Below are positions 33,264 to 41,807 of a DNA stretch of 41,827 nt, in pieces; the stretch's first letter is position 1; every line of letters begins with the position of its first letter. Origin of the DNA: an uncultured Pirellulaceae bacterium (GTDB lineage Bacteria > Planctomycetota > Planctomycetia > Pirellulales > Pirellulaceae). A program made the translations under genes and the position numbers. The DNA is taken from contig CALDYR010000029.1 of NCBI GenBank assembly GCA_937944405.1, positions 1-41,827 of the forward strand, read 5' to 3'. Under the pieces are notes generated by a model. That model worked only from the letters and a program-made list of their open reading frames with translations. It was not told where the DNA came from and did not search any database.

Positions 33264-34952
33264 CTAATGCCGCGCAGGCGGGGCGGTCTCAGACGGGACA
33301 ACCTCTGATTGAGCGCGCTCCGACAGAGCGGCTCCAGCTTGCGCCTCTTTGGCGTTCGCGGGCAGATCGGATAAGGCGTCTTGATAGAACTTCACCAAGT
33401 CCAGCCGGAGCTTTTTCAACGATGGCGAGTGGACGTACATCATGTGTCCGCCTTCGTAGAATTCCGTTGTAAAGTTCTTCCGCAATTCCGGCGGCAAATT
33501 CAAATGGTCGCGAGTGTATTCCATCGCAAACGATGGGGTCGCCAAATCGTAGTAACCACACGCTGCGAACACTTTCAAATAAGGGTTATCGCGCATCGCG
33601 GTACGCAGTGTATCCGAAGCGCTGACGTAGCGATTGGCGAATTCACTGTAATCCCATGGGTGGACTTTGCGAGTCAATATCTCGTACACGTGGTCTTCTT
33701 CGACCTTCAACGCGTCACGCAAATACTGATTCATGGCGGAAGAAAAAGGGCCAAAGAAAACCGACGCACTGGGGTCATGGCCCACCGATCCATCGACGTG
33801 GTCGGGGTCGACTCCTGAGTAACGACTGTCGAACCGGCCGATGACTTTCTTACGATTCCGTAACAACTCTTTTCCAAAACGCCCCATGCTGACGCGCAAA
33901 TTAGCCCGGTCAAGATAGTCGCGCGACAACCCCGTCAGCTCCGACATACGCGCGATCACTTTGGTTCGTTCGCCTTCGGGCAGTGCGTCGCCGGCCAACA
34001 GGGATTGCATGTAGGTCGTCTGGGCGAACGCTTTGGCTTGTTCGACCACGGCGCTAACCTCTAATGATTGCAGATCATCCGAAAGTGCATCGTGGTACCA
34101 CGCAGTCGCGGCGTAAGTCGGCAGAAAGAGTCCGTAAGCAAGATCGTTCCCCGATCCGGGCCGCAACGTTTGGAAATCAACGACCGCCGAAACCAACACA
34201 ATGCCGTTGAGATACATGTGATATCGTTTTTGTAGTTCGCCGCTCAACCCCGCGGCTCGCAAACCGCCGTAGCTTTCGCCCAGCAAGAATTTCGGTGATG
34301 CCCAGCGCCCGTTCTTTGTTGTGTAATCGTGAATGAATTGTCCGACGCTGCGGATGTCTTGGTTATAACCGTGGAACTGCTGCTTCTTTTCCCCTTTGAT
34401 CGGACGGCTGAATCCGGTGCTGACCGGATCGATGAAAACGAGATCCGTTTTGTCCAGCAAGGAATACGGGTTGGCGATCAACTGGTGCGGTGGACGAAGA
34501 GGTTTAGGATCGTCGCTGAATTTAACACGCTGTGGGCCCAGCATTCCCAAATGAAGCCACACCGACGACGATCCCGGTCCGCCATTGAAGCAGAAGGTAA
34601 CAGGGCGTTCTTCTTGGGGCGCGTCGTTTTTAGTGTACGCGACAAAGAACACATTGGCTTTGGGATCGCCTTGGTCGTTCTTCATCAACATCTTCCCTGC
34701 CGTCGCGGTGAACGCAACCTCCGCTCCTTCAATCGTGACCGAGTGCTGAGTTTGTGAAAGTTTGGGGGCCTCGGCTTGATCGAGTTTCTGATCAGCTTTG
34801 GATTCAACAGCTTTGGATTCAACAGCTTCGGATTCAACGGGAGTCGTTTGCCCGTGCCCGACCGGGACCAACGAAGTCGAAATCAATCCCCACAACCCAA
34901 AACCTACGAATAATAACAGTCGCAAAAAACGAGGCACGATGCAGATCTCCAT
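33264..34952 (-). CDS. Secreted peptidase S10 (serine carboxypeptidase family)
   Basis: A 562-residue alpha/beta-hydrolase of the S10 carboxypeptidase group. A signal peptide covers residues 1 to about 34 (basic start, hydrophobic L-L-L-F-V-G-F-G-L). The oxyanion region is F-N-G-G-P-G-S-S-S (122-130), the nucleophile Ser227 lies in G-E-S-Y-G-G, the aspartate is in G-Y-Y-D-L-A-T-P and the histidine in E-G-G-H-M-M-Y, so the triad is complete. Between signal and catalytic domain lies a repeated V-E-S-K-A linker (39-53) from a 15-bp DNA repeat. I start at ATG 34952; the open frame extends 14 residues further. It probably acts in the periplasm or outside the cell in peptide degradation, in line with a heterotrophic life on particles (inference). 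Confidence 0.93.
   Translation of the reverse strand: MEICIVPRFLRLLLFVGFGLWGLISTSLVPVGHGQTTPVESEAVESKAVESKADQKLDQAEAPKLSQTQHSVTIEGAEVAFTATAGKMLMKNDQGDPKANVFFVAYTKNDAPQEERPVTFCFNGGPGSSSVWLHLGMLGPQRVKFSDDPKPLRPPHQLIANPYSLLDKTDLVFIDPVSTGFSRPIKGEKKQQFHGYNQDIRSVGQFIHDYTTKNGRWASPKFLLGESYGGLRAAGLSGELQKRYHMYLNGIVLVSAVVDFQTLRPGSGNDLAYGLFLPTYAATAWYHDALSDDLQSLEVSAVVEQAKAFAQTTYMQSLLAGDALPEGERTKVIARMSELTGLSRDYLDRANLRVSMGRFGKELLRNRKKVIGRFDSRYSGVDPDHVDGSVGHDPSASVFFGPFSSAMNQYLRDALKVEEDHVYEILTRKVHPWDYSEFANRYVSASDTLRTAMRDNPYLKVFAACGYYDLATPSFAMEYTRDHLNLPPELRKNFTTEFYEGGHMMYVHSPSLKKLRLDLVKFYQDALSDLPANAKEAQAGAALSERAQSEVVPSETAPPARH
34794..34838. repeat. 15-bp tandem triplication in the S10 peptidase linker
   Basis: AGCTTTGGATTCAAC occurs at 34794-34808 and 34809-34823, and as AGCTTCGGATTCAAC at 34824-34838. 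On the minus strand it encodes V-E-S-(K/E)-A units between signal peptide and catalytic domain. Confidence 0.9.
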
Positions 34953-35175
34953 TGGTAGTCCCATGATTATTCCCATTGAACAGCGGTTAAACAAAATCGG
35001 ATTTTCAGAGAATTTAGCCGCTCCAAACGGACCTGTGGTTTGTCAGTTCAAATCAATGCAGAGGATTCACCAGAATTCCCTGCAGCGCACTAATTTATAA
35101 TTCTGTTAATTCACAACACGATATCGAGCCCCCGTAAATTCCAGGGCCCCTTCCGAACACAACGAGGCTCGGGGG

Positions 35176-35309
35176 CTAGTGGAGTGTCAGCATTGGATTT
35201 TAGGGTTAGCCGTTTTGGCGATAGCCACGGTTCCGAAACGAAAAACCGGGGCTAACGCCCAAACGGCTGATCTGAACAATCCTAATTCTTAATGCTGACA
35301 GACCACTAG
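35176..35309. mobile_element. 134-bp palindromic MITE-like element, copy 1
   Basis: Begins and ends with CTAG and has terminal inverted repeats CTAGTGG(A/T)(G/C)TGTCAGCATT of 19 bases. A second inverted pair lies inside: TTAGCCGTTTTGGCGATAGCC against, on the opposite strand, TCAGCCGTTTGGGCGTTAGCC. The whole element can therefore fold into one long imperfect hairpin. The reverse complement recurs at 41674-41807 with a single base change over 134 positions. There is no coding sequence, so it must be mobilised in trans. CTAG at both ends could be a target duplication, as known for some IS5-group elements (inference). Confidence 0.85.
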
Positions 35310-35379
35310 TTTAGCTCACGAGGGAACTAAAATTCAACAAACAATCGATTCAGTTTCTTTTTACACAAACCGCCTTCAG

Positions 35380-35490
35380 ATGACCTTGCTTGACCGGATT
35401 TCGGCCTCTGTCGTGCGAGGCCATCCCCTCGGCAATCCGTTGAACGAAGTTGAAGTTGTCACTTCCGACGTGACTGATCAAGCAGTTTAA
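35380..35490 (+). pseudogene. Possible N-terminal remnant of an esterase-family gene
   Basis: A 36-codon plus-strand frame beginning M-T-L-L-D-R-I-S-A-S-V-V-R-G-H-P-L-G-N-P resembles the start of alpha/beta-hydrolase esterases that open with an (A/R)-G-N-P-L-G-D-P motif. The frame ends with TAA at 35488, just before a 15-bp repeat array that replaces the expected continuation. The similarity is short and recalled, not computed, so this is tentative. Confidence 0.3.
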
Positions 35491-35535
35491 GTAAAACAAC
35501 TCAAAGTAAAACAACTCAAAGTAGAACCACTCAAA
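35491..35535. repeat. 15-bp tandem repeat (3 copies) beside the ilvA stop
   Basis: GTAAAACAACTCAAA occurs at 35491-35505 and 35506-35520 and as GTAGAACCACTCAAA at 35521-35535; a partial fourth copy follows. It fills the gap between the esterase-like remnant and the 3' end of ilvA and carries no evident hairpin. Confidence 0.85.
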
Positions 35536-35565
35536 GGAACCACTCAAGAAGCCCCAGAAACTCAA

Positions 35566-37152
35566 TTACTTACGGCGGACAAAGTCGGCGGCAAAATCAG
35601 ACGTGCTGCCGACCGATTGGCTGAGATGCTTGATGGTCTCCATCGGAATTTCTTCAAAACGTGTTTGCGATTCCACCAGCCACTGTTTGAATTGCCGCAA
35701 CTGGCCGGGAGAATCCGTTTCAAACCCCATTAGCGCCTGCCCCTGCTCTTGGCCCGAGTCGATGAAGTTCATATAGCAAACGTTGGCGTGCTGACTGGCA
35801 CCACGCATAAAGTCACGCAACGCACCAGGACGGTTGGGAAACCCAATCACCGCAAAAAACGGGTGGTTCAATAAATCGACTCGGAAGGGGATGACACGGA
35901 ATGCGACCGACGCGGCGCCAGTGACTTCTTTGTACGGCGGAATTGTCGGGTCGTGGAGAAATTCTTCGAACTGCTGATGAGCGGACTTTGGAACTTCGAA
36001 TCCGATGACGGGAAACGCGCACTTATCGGCGACTTTGCCGTACTGGAAGTCGATGATGTTCATCTTGCTGAAAAAATTGTCCAAAACACCAATCAGCTGT
36101 CCGGGTTTTTCGCCAATTTCGAAACAAAAATACCGTTCCTCGGGGATATCGTCGCGGCCGCGTTTCGCGATCTGGGGCAACGTCATGAAATCAACATTGG
36201 ATCCCGAAAGAACGGTCAGTGCCGAATCGGAAGAACTCAAATCCGCCTGCCGTGCCGCCGCGACCCCCAAGGCGGCCGACGGTTCAACAATGATCCGCAG
36301 TTCATTCCAGAGATACTGAATAGCTTGGCAGACTTGATCATTGTCGACCGAAACAAATTCATCCAAAAGTGATTGGCAAACTCTGAAATTGATTTGCCCG
36401 GGCCGCGCCACCGCAGTGCCATCACAGAACCGGTCAACCGCCGGCAATGTTGTTGGCTGACCGGCAAGGATCGACGTCCCCATGCTGTTTTGTTGTTGCG
36501 CTTCGACTCCGATCAATCTGGCCTCGGGAAAGGCTGATTTCAATACCGATGCAACGCCCGCTGCCATCCCCCCGCCGCCGATGGGAAGAAACACGTGCGT
36601 CGGCGCTGAGGTCAGATCATTGACGATTTCGACGCCGATTGTAGACTGCCCGGCGATCACCAGAAGATCATCATAGGGCGCGATGACTTGCCCATTGGAG
36701 TGCTGAGCGAAGGTTTGAGCGGCAACGGCAGCTTCGTCGAACTTGTCACCGTGGAGGCGGATTTCAACCAAGTCCCCGCCGAAGTTTTTCACCGCCTGCT
36801 GTTTGACTTTCGGAGTGGAAACGGGCATAAAAATCGTGGCTTTAAGTTTCAGCTTTTTAGCCGCGAGGGCGACGCCTTGGGCGTGGTTGCCGGCCGAAGC
36901 GGCGACAAGGTCGCCTCGAAACCCGGACTCGTGCAACGCCGCAATTTTATTAAACGCGCCGCGCCATTTATAACTGTGAACGGTCGACGTGTCTTCCCGT
37001 TTTAGTCTCAGCCGACAGCCGCCAACAAGGGTGATTTCGTTTAACGGGGTCGCGTGGTCGAGCTGATAGACGCGCTGAGACGCGGCACGGGTTTCTTCGG
37101 CGAGCCGTTCTAGCAGCTGTTGGGGGCTAAGATTGTCGATGTTTTGCGTCAT
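35566..37152 (-). CDS. ilvA: Threonine ammonia-lyase (threonine deaminase), biosynthetic type
   Basis: Converts L-threonine to 2-oxobutanoate, the first step of isoleucine synthesis. The 528-residue product has the PLP fold: Lys62 in S-Y-K-W-R-G-A forms the Schiff base, S-A-G-N-H-A-Q-G-V-A binds substrate, and L-P-I-G-G-G-G-M binds the cofactor phosphate. From about residue 345 come two ACT-like repeats (F-C-F-E-I-G-E-K-P-G-Q-L and F-F-A-V-I-G-F-P-N-R-P-G-A-L), so isoleucine/valine allosteric control is expected as in the long E. coli-type enzyme. It lies downstream of ilvC on the same strand but a terminator separates them, so separate promoters are likely. Start ATG 37152. Confidence 0.96.
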   Translation of the reverse strand: MTQNIDNLSPQQLLERLAEETRAASQRVYQLDHATPLNEITLVGGCRLRLKREDTSTVHSYKWRGAFNKIAALHESGFRGDLVAASAGNHAQGVALAAKKLKLKATIFMPVSTPKVKQQAVKNFGGDLVEIRLHGDKFDEAAVAAQTFAQHSNGQVIAPYDDLLVIAGQSTIGVEIVNDLTSAPTHVFLPIGGGGMAAGVASVLKSAFPEARLIGVEAQQQNSMGTSILAGQPTTLPAVDRFCDGTAVARPGQINFRVCQSLLDEFVSVDNDQVCQAIQYLWNELRIIVEPSAALGVAAARQADLSSSDSALTVLSGSNVDFMTLPQIAKRGRDDIPEERYFCFEIGEKPGQLIGVLDNFFSKMNIIDFQYGKVADKCAFPVIGFEVPKSAHQQFEEFLHDPTIPPYKEVTGAASVAFRVIPFRVDLLNHPFFAVIGFPNRPGALRDFMRGASQHANVCYMNFIDSGQEQGQALMGFETDSPGQLRQFKQWLVESQTRFEEIPMETIKHLSQSVGSTSDFAADFVRRK

Positions 37153-37486
37153 GATTGATACCGATGAGATTGCCTTGCCAGAGAAATAAACATAGGGGAT
37201 CGTCTTTAAAATCGATATTGCGGGGTTTTGAGTAAAATCATCGCTGGTAAATCAACAAGGTCTGCCTGCGTTGATTGTGATAAAGCCCTCCTGGACCCTT
37301 GTCATCTAAAATAACCGCAGCGCGATTTGCCAGAATTCTCTTGTATCCCAAACGGAATTCTGACGAATCTCACTACGGCTTTCCGGCCGCTCATTAAATT
37401 CCCGCAAGGACCAAAACAAAAAAGGGAAGTCGCAACGTTGACCGCTGGACTTCCCTGATTTGGATAACTCAATTGCTTAAAGCGGA
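37153..37486. other. 334-bp spacer between ilvC and ilvA
   Basis: Contains the ilvC terminator (37413-37455) and should contain the ilvA promoter. CAGAATTC (37332-37339) and GAATTCTG (37356-37363) form an eight-base inverted repeat with a 16-base gap, which could be an operator or chance. No leader peptide or T-box/attenuator is apparent, and no gene is seen. Confidence 0.5.
37413..37455 (-). terminator. Intrinsic terminator of ilvC
   Basis: On the minus strand GGGAAGTC (from 37455), a 16-base loop, GACTTCCC (to 37424), followed at once by TTTTTTG. A perfect eight-base stem plus T tract located 32 bases after the ilvC stop. Confidence 0.85.
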
Positions 37487-38491
37487 TTACGCGCTCTGTA
37501 AGTCTTTGAGCCAAGAGAAATGTTTACGGACTTCTTTTCCGACAGTTTCAATGTCGTGAGTAAAGGCTTCGTTACGCAAACGCTTGAATTCTGGATATCC
37601 GTCTTCGTGTTCCTTTTCCCATCGTTTGGCGAAGGTGCCATCTTGAATGTCTTTGAGAACGGCTTTCATGCCTTCACGCGATTCCGCTGTGATGACGCGC
37701 GGGCCCGAGATCAAATCGCCCCAAGCAGCGGTATCGCTAACAAATTCGTGCATCCGTGCGACGCCGCCTTCAAAGATCAAATCGACAATCAATTTCACTT
37801 CATGCAGGCATTCGAAGTACGCCACTTCAGGTTGGTATCCAGCCTCGACCAATGTCTCCCAACCGGCACGGATCAGTTCGGTGACGCCGCCGCACAGCAC
37901 AGCCTGTTCGCCGAAGAGATCGGTTTCTGTTTCTTCTGCGAAAGTCGTTTCGATGATTCCAGCACGAGCCGCTCCGACTCCCCAACCGTAAGCCAGTGCC
38001 TGCTGCAGAGCATCCCCCGAAGCGTCTTGATGGACGGCAACCAATCCCGGTACGCCAGCCCCTTCTTCGTACTGACGACGAACCAGTCCGCCAGGGCCTT
38101 TAGGAGCCAACAGCACGACGTTGTGTTTTTCGTCGACTTTGATCGAACCGTAGTGAATGTTAAAACCATGCGAAAACAAAATCGTGGCCTGCTCTTTTAG
38201 GTTCGGTGCGATTTGATCACGGTACATCTTAGGCTGAGCCATATCCGGGGTAAGGATGCAGATGATGTCGCCCTCTTTTACCGCCGCTTCGATCGTGAGC
38301 GGTTTCCAGCCCTCGGATTCGGCTTGCTTCCAAGTTTTGCCGCCTTCACGCAGGCCTAAAACAACGTTGACTCCGCTGTCGCGCAAGTTCATCGATTGCC
38401 CGCGGCCTTGGCTGCCGTAGCCGATGACGGCAACGCATTTGTCTTTAAGTGCGTCAGTGTTGAGATCAGATTCAAAATACATTTTGGCCAT
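37487..38491 (-). CDS. ilvC: Ketol-acid reductoisomerase (class I)
   Basis: Isomerises and reduces acetolactate and acetohydroxybutyrate in valine, leucine and isoleucine synthesis, using NAD(P)H and Mg2+. The 334-residue length is that of short class I enzymes. The N-terminal Rossmann domain has [19 protein letters not shown]; many relatives have His instead of Arg after G-S-Q-G. The cofactor-selectivity loop reads L-R-E-G-G-K-T-W. The C-terminal knotted domain contains the metal ligands in [10 protein letters not shown] (Asp and Glu) and [16 protein letters not shown] 38491 is preceded on the minus strand by AAGGAG, a good ribosome-binding site. No ilvB/ilvH is adjacent. Confidence 0.96.
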   Translation of the reverse strand: MAKMYFESDLNTDALKDKCVAVIGYGSQGRGQSMNLRDSGVNVVLGLREGGKTWKQAESEGWKPLTIEAAVKEGDIICILTPDMAQPKMYRDQIAPNLKEQATILFSHGFNIHYGSIKVDEKHNVVLLAPKGPGGLVRRQYEEGAGVPGLVAVHQDASGDALQQALAYGWGVGAARAGIIETTFAEETETDLFGEQAVLCGGVTELIRAGWETLVEAGYQPEVAYFECLHEVKLIVDLIFEGGVARMHEFVSDTAAWGDLISGPRVITAESREGMKAVLKDIQDGTFAKRWEKEHEDGYPEFKRLRNEAFTHDIETVGKEVRKHFSWLKDLQSA

Positions 38492-38920
38492 GTGAAACTC
38501 CTTGGGGGGGTCGTGTTGTCGACCTTCATTACTTAATGGGTTTAATGGGTCAGAACATCCAAACCCAAAGCATTATTAGAATACACCAACAGTGGTGACG
38601 CCGTCGATCGAAAGAGGACACAAAAGCCGTTCCCCATCGAGCCGCATATTCTAAAACGCGAAAAACTACCGTCAATGTCAAACTTAGCCAAGGATGGCAA
38701 GTAAAGCCAGTTCTGCGCCCCCTCTATTGTGATCCAATTTCGTATTTAAGCCACTCTCTGAGCCGGGTTATCGTCGCAAGGCCTCTCCTTTAAGCTTCAG
38801 CATCCTTTTCCGCCTTCTTTTCAAAGGCGAATTTGGCCGCGTAGCATAACCAACGTAAAACCGTTAGAACGGGGCCTTGTTGATTTCTTCGTTTCCTTCG
38901 TCCATTCATTACGCAAATCC
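38492..38920. other. 429-bp divergent promoter region ilvC-ppc
   Basis: ilvC (minus) and ppc (plus) diverge from here, so both promoters lie within. I see no conserved riboswitch, no leader peptide with branched-chain codons, no strong hairpin and no open frame worth reporting. The ilvC Shine-Dalgarno sequence (AAGGAG on the minus strand) lies near 38500. Confidence 0.5.
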
Positions 38921-41677
38921 ATGAGTCAATCGAACTCCACCGTCACCAACGAACTTAAATCAACCATCCGCACATTGGGCGATCTGCTGGGCCAAACGAT
39001 CACTCACCAACAAAGCGCTGCGGTGCTGGAACTGGAAGAGAAAATTCGCATGCTGGCCAAAAAGGGCAGGGCAGGGGATCAAGCCGCATTGCAAGAGATG
39101 CGCCAGACGATCGCAGAACTGATCGAAGACGAAGACGCCACCGACGCGAACCTCAAAGCGTTCTCGACGTATTTCCAATTAGTCAACCTCGCTGAAGAAC
39201 ACGAACGGGTCCGCGTGCTCAATGAACGTTCCGAAATTGCGTACATCAGCGACAAACCGATGGACGAAACGATCTCTCATGCGTTGCATGAACTGAAGTC
39301 CGAAGGCTTCACCGCCCAAGAAGTCCAATCGATGCTCGGCCGGATGCTGATCATGCCGGTCTTCACGGCCCACCCCACTGAATCACGACGCCGTACGACG
39401 CGCCAGATTTTGAAGAAGGTTTCAGAACTGCTGGCGAAGTTGAATTCCAAAGATCTTTATCACCGCCAACAGGACCAGGTAAAGGACCTGTTGTTGGACT
39501 ACGTGGTGTTACTGTGGCAAAGTTCGGAAATGCGAGCCCGACGGCCGACGGTGATGGACGAAGTCCGCAACACCGGGCTGTACTTTTTTGAAAATACACT
39601 GTTCGATTTGGTGCCTCGAATCTACCAACAATTGGAAATCGGCCTCGCCGATGTTTATCCGGGACACCAATTTGATGTCCCCTCGATTCTCAGATACGGA
39701 TCTTGGATTGGCGGCGATCGAGATGGAAATCCATTTGTCACCAACGAGATCACGATCGAAGCACTACAGGCTCAAAAGAAATTGGTGCTGGAACTTTACC
39801 GCAAGGAAGTCCTAACGATGTACGAATTGCTGAGCTGTTCGCGCGATCGGGTAGGATTTTCTGATGCCTTCGAAAGCAGCATCATCGCCGACCGTGATTT
39901 AGTTCCCGAACATGAATTCGAAGTATTGGACCGCTTTCAGCAGGAACCTTATCGAGAAAAATTGGTAATGATGTATCGCCGTCTTCGTGCGACCGATCAT
40001 TTGATCGACGTCGCCCCTAAAGAGGCGCCCACCGAAGATCTGAAACGGGCATATCGAACCGCTGAAGAATTTGCGGCCGACCTCAAACTGATCGAAGACA
40101 GCCTGGTTGCTAACAAGGGTGAACGTCTGGTGCGCGGGCGTTTTCGTCGTTTGATGCGTGCGGTCGATGTGTTCGGTTTTCACCTCGCTTCAATGGACAT
40201 TCGCCAACACGCGCGGCATCATCGACAGGCGGTCGAGGAACTGGTGCCCCGATACGCAGATGCCGACGAAACGAAACGAGTCGAACTACTTACCGAACGA
40301 CTGCAGAACGATGGAAAACTGGACTCCAGCGGTGCCAGCGGCGAGGTGAAAGACTTACTTAGTTTATTCCAGGTCATTCAATCGGCCCAGATCACCAACG
40401 GTGCCCACGCGATGGAAACCTACATCATCAGCATGACCGAAAGCGTAAGCAACATGCTAGAAGTGTTGTTGCTGGCAAAGGACGCCGGGCTGTTGGGGCG
40501 CATTGATATCGTTCCACTATTTGAAACCGTTGGCGATCTTCTGGCGGCATCGGACACCATGAAAGCGCTGTTCGAACACCCCCTTTACGCCGAACACCTT
40601 AAATTACGTGGAATGCGGCAACAGATCATGATCGGATACAGCGACAGCAACAAGGACGGCGGATTCATGCGCGCCAATTGGATGCTGTTCACCGCCCAAC
40701 GCCAGATGGCAAAGGCCTGCAAAGACAGCAACGTGATGTTAACGCTGTTCCACGGGCGCGGCGGTTCGTTGGGGCGCGGCGGTGGGCCGACCAATCGAGC
40801 GATTCTTGCACAACCGCCCGAATCCGTGCGCGGGCGCATTCGTATCACCGAACAGGGCGAAGTCGTTAGCTCCCGTTACAGTGAACCGGCGATCGCGAAA
40901 CGGCATCTCGAACAATTACTTCACGCGGTATTGTGTTCCACAGGGCATCGAAGTGTTGACCAATCTGACACTCAGATTTGGGCGCAAGTGATGGATCAAC
41001 TGAGCCAATCGGCTTATGAAAAATATCGCCAATTGGTGGAACATCCAAGGTTTCTAACTTACTTTCAAACGGCAACTCCGATCGACCAGATTGGACTCTG
41101 GAACATCGGTTCGCGACCGGCTCACCGTCGCACGACAAAGTCTTTAGATGATTTGCGCGCCATCCCTTGGGTGTTCGCTTGGACCCAATCGCGGGCGAAC
41201 GTCCCCAGTTGGTATGGTGTTGGAACGGGGTTTGACACATACCTGAAATCGGGCGACGCCGATGAACGTTTAAACCAGTTAAAAGAAATGTATCGCCGTT
41301 GGCCCTTCTTTCGCACGATGCTGTCCAACGTCCATCTTGGGATGGGCCGGGCGGACATGGAGATTGCCGGGCTCTACGCCGAATTAGCTGATAAAGAAGA
41401 CGCCGACGTAATCTTCACGGCGATTAAAGACGAATTTGAACTTTCCAAAAAAATGCTTTTGGCCGTCACCGGTGCGGAACAAATCTTGGACACCGAACCG
41501 TGGTTGCAACGCAGCATTAAAGTACGAAACCCTTACGTCGATCCATTGAATTACATGCAGGTGGAACTGTTGCGGAAACTGCGCAGCGATCCCCAAGGAG
41601 ACCGCGCTGAACATTTCCGTCGGTGCCTGATTCAATCGATCAACGGTATCGCCGCCGGTTTGCAAAACGTAGGCTAG
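38921..41677 (+). CDS. ppc: Phosphoenolpyruvate carboxylase
   Basis: Carboxylates phosphoenolpyruvate with bicarbonate to oxaloacetate, refilling the citric acid cycle. The 918-residue product is slightly longer than the 883-residue E. coli enzyme. Catalytic signatures are complete: V-F-T-A-H-P-T-E-S (147-155) with His151, G-G-D-R-D-G-N-P, S-D-S-N-K-D-G-G near 575, and F-H-G-R-G-G-S-L-G-R-G-G-G-P. The tail ends S-I-N-G-I-A-A-G-L-Q-N-V-G, as in the family, so the protein is full length. The TAG stop lies inside the CTAG end of a palindromic mobile element that starts at 41674. Start ATG 38921; no strong Shine-Dalgarno sequence. Confidence 0.97.
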   Translation: MSQSNSTVTNELKSTIRTLGDLLGQTITHQQSAAVLELEEKIRMLAKKGRAGDQAALQEMRQTIAELIEDEDATDANLKAFSTYFQLVNLAEEHERVRVLNERSEIAYISDKPMDETISHALHELKSEGFTAQEVQSMLGRMLIMPVFTAHPTESRRRTTRQILKKVSELLAKLNSKDLYHRQQDQVKDLLLDYVVLLWQSSEMRARRPTVMDEVRNTGLYFFENTLFDLVPRIYQQLEIGLADVYPGHQFDVPSILRYGSWIGGDRDGNPFVTNEITIEALQAQKKLVLELYRKEVLTMYELLSCSRDRVGFSDAFESSIIADRDLVPEHEFEVLDRFQQEPYREKLVMMYRRLRATDHLIDVAPKEAPTEDLKRAYRTAEEFAADLKLIEDSLVANKGERLVRGRFRRLMRAVDVFGFHLASMDIRQHARHHRQAVEELVPRYADADETKRVELLTERLQNDGKLDSSGASGEVKDLLSLFQVIQSAQITNGAHAMETYIISMTESVSNMLEVLLLAKDAGLLGRIDIVPLFETVGDLLAASDTMKALFEHPLYAEHLKLRGMRQQIMIGYSDSNKDGGFMRANWMLFTAQRQMAKACKDSNVMLTLFHGRGGSLGRGGGPTNRAILAQPPESVRGRIRITEQGEVVSSRYSEPAIAKRHLEQLLHAVLCSTGHRSVDQSDTQIWAQVMDQLSQSAYEKYRQLVEHPRFLTYFQTATPIDQIGLWNIGSRPAHRRTTKSLDDLRAIPWVFAWTQSRANVPSWYGVGTGFDTYLKSGDADERLNQLKEMYRRWPFFRTMLSNVHLGMGRADMEIAGLYAELADKEDADVIFTAIKDEFELSKKMLLAVTGAEQILDTEPWLQRSIKVRNPYVDPLNYMQVELLRKLRSDPQGDRAEHFRRCLIQSINGIAAGLQNVG

Positions 41678-41807
41678 TGGTCTGTCAGCATTAAGAATTA
41701 GGATTGTTCAGATCAGCCGTTTGGGCGTTAGCCCCGGTTTTTCGTTTCGGAACCGTGGCTATCGCCAAAACGGCTAACCCTAAAATTCAATGCTGACACT
41801 CCACTAG
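41674..41807. mobile_element. 134-bp palindromic MITE-like element, copy 2 (inverted)
   Basis: Reverse complement of the element at 35176-35309, with one difference in 134 positions. Its left CTAG contains the TAG stop codon of ppc, so the element begins at the very end of that gene. The long hairpin it can form immediately behind ppc may act as a transcription terminator or mRNA stabiliser, although no T tract follows. The two copies are in opposite orientation and bracket ilvA, ilvC and ppc. Confidence 0.85.
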
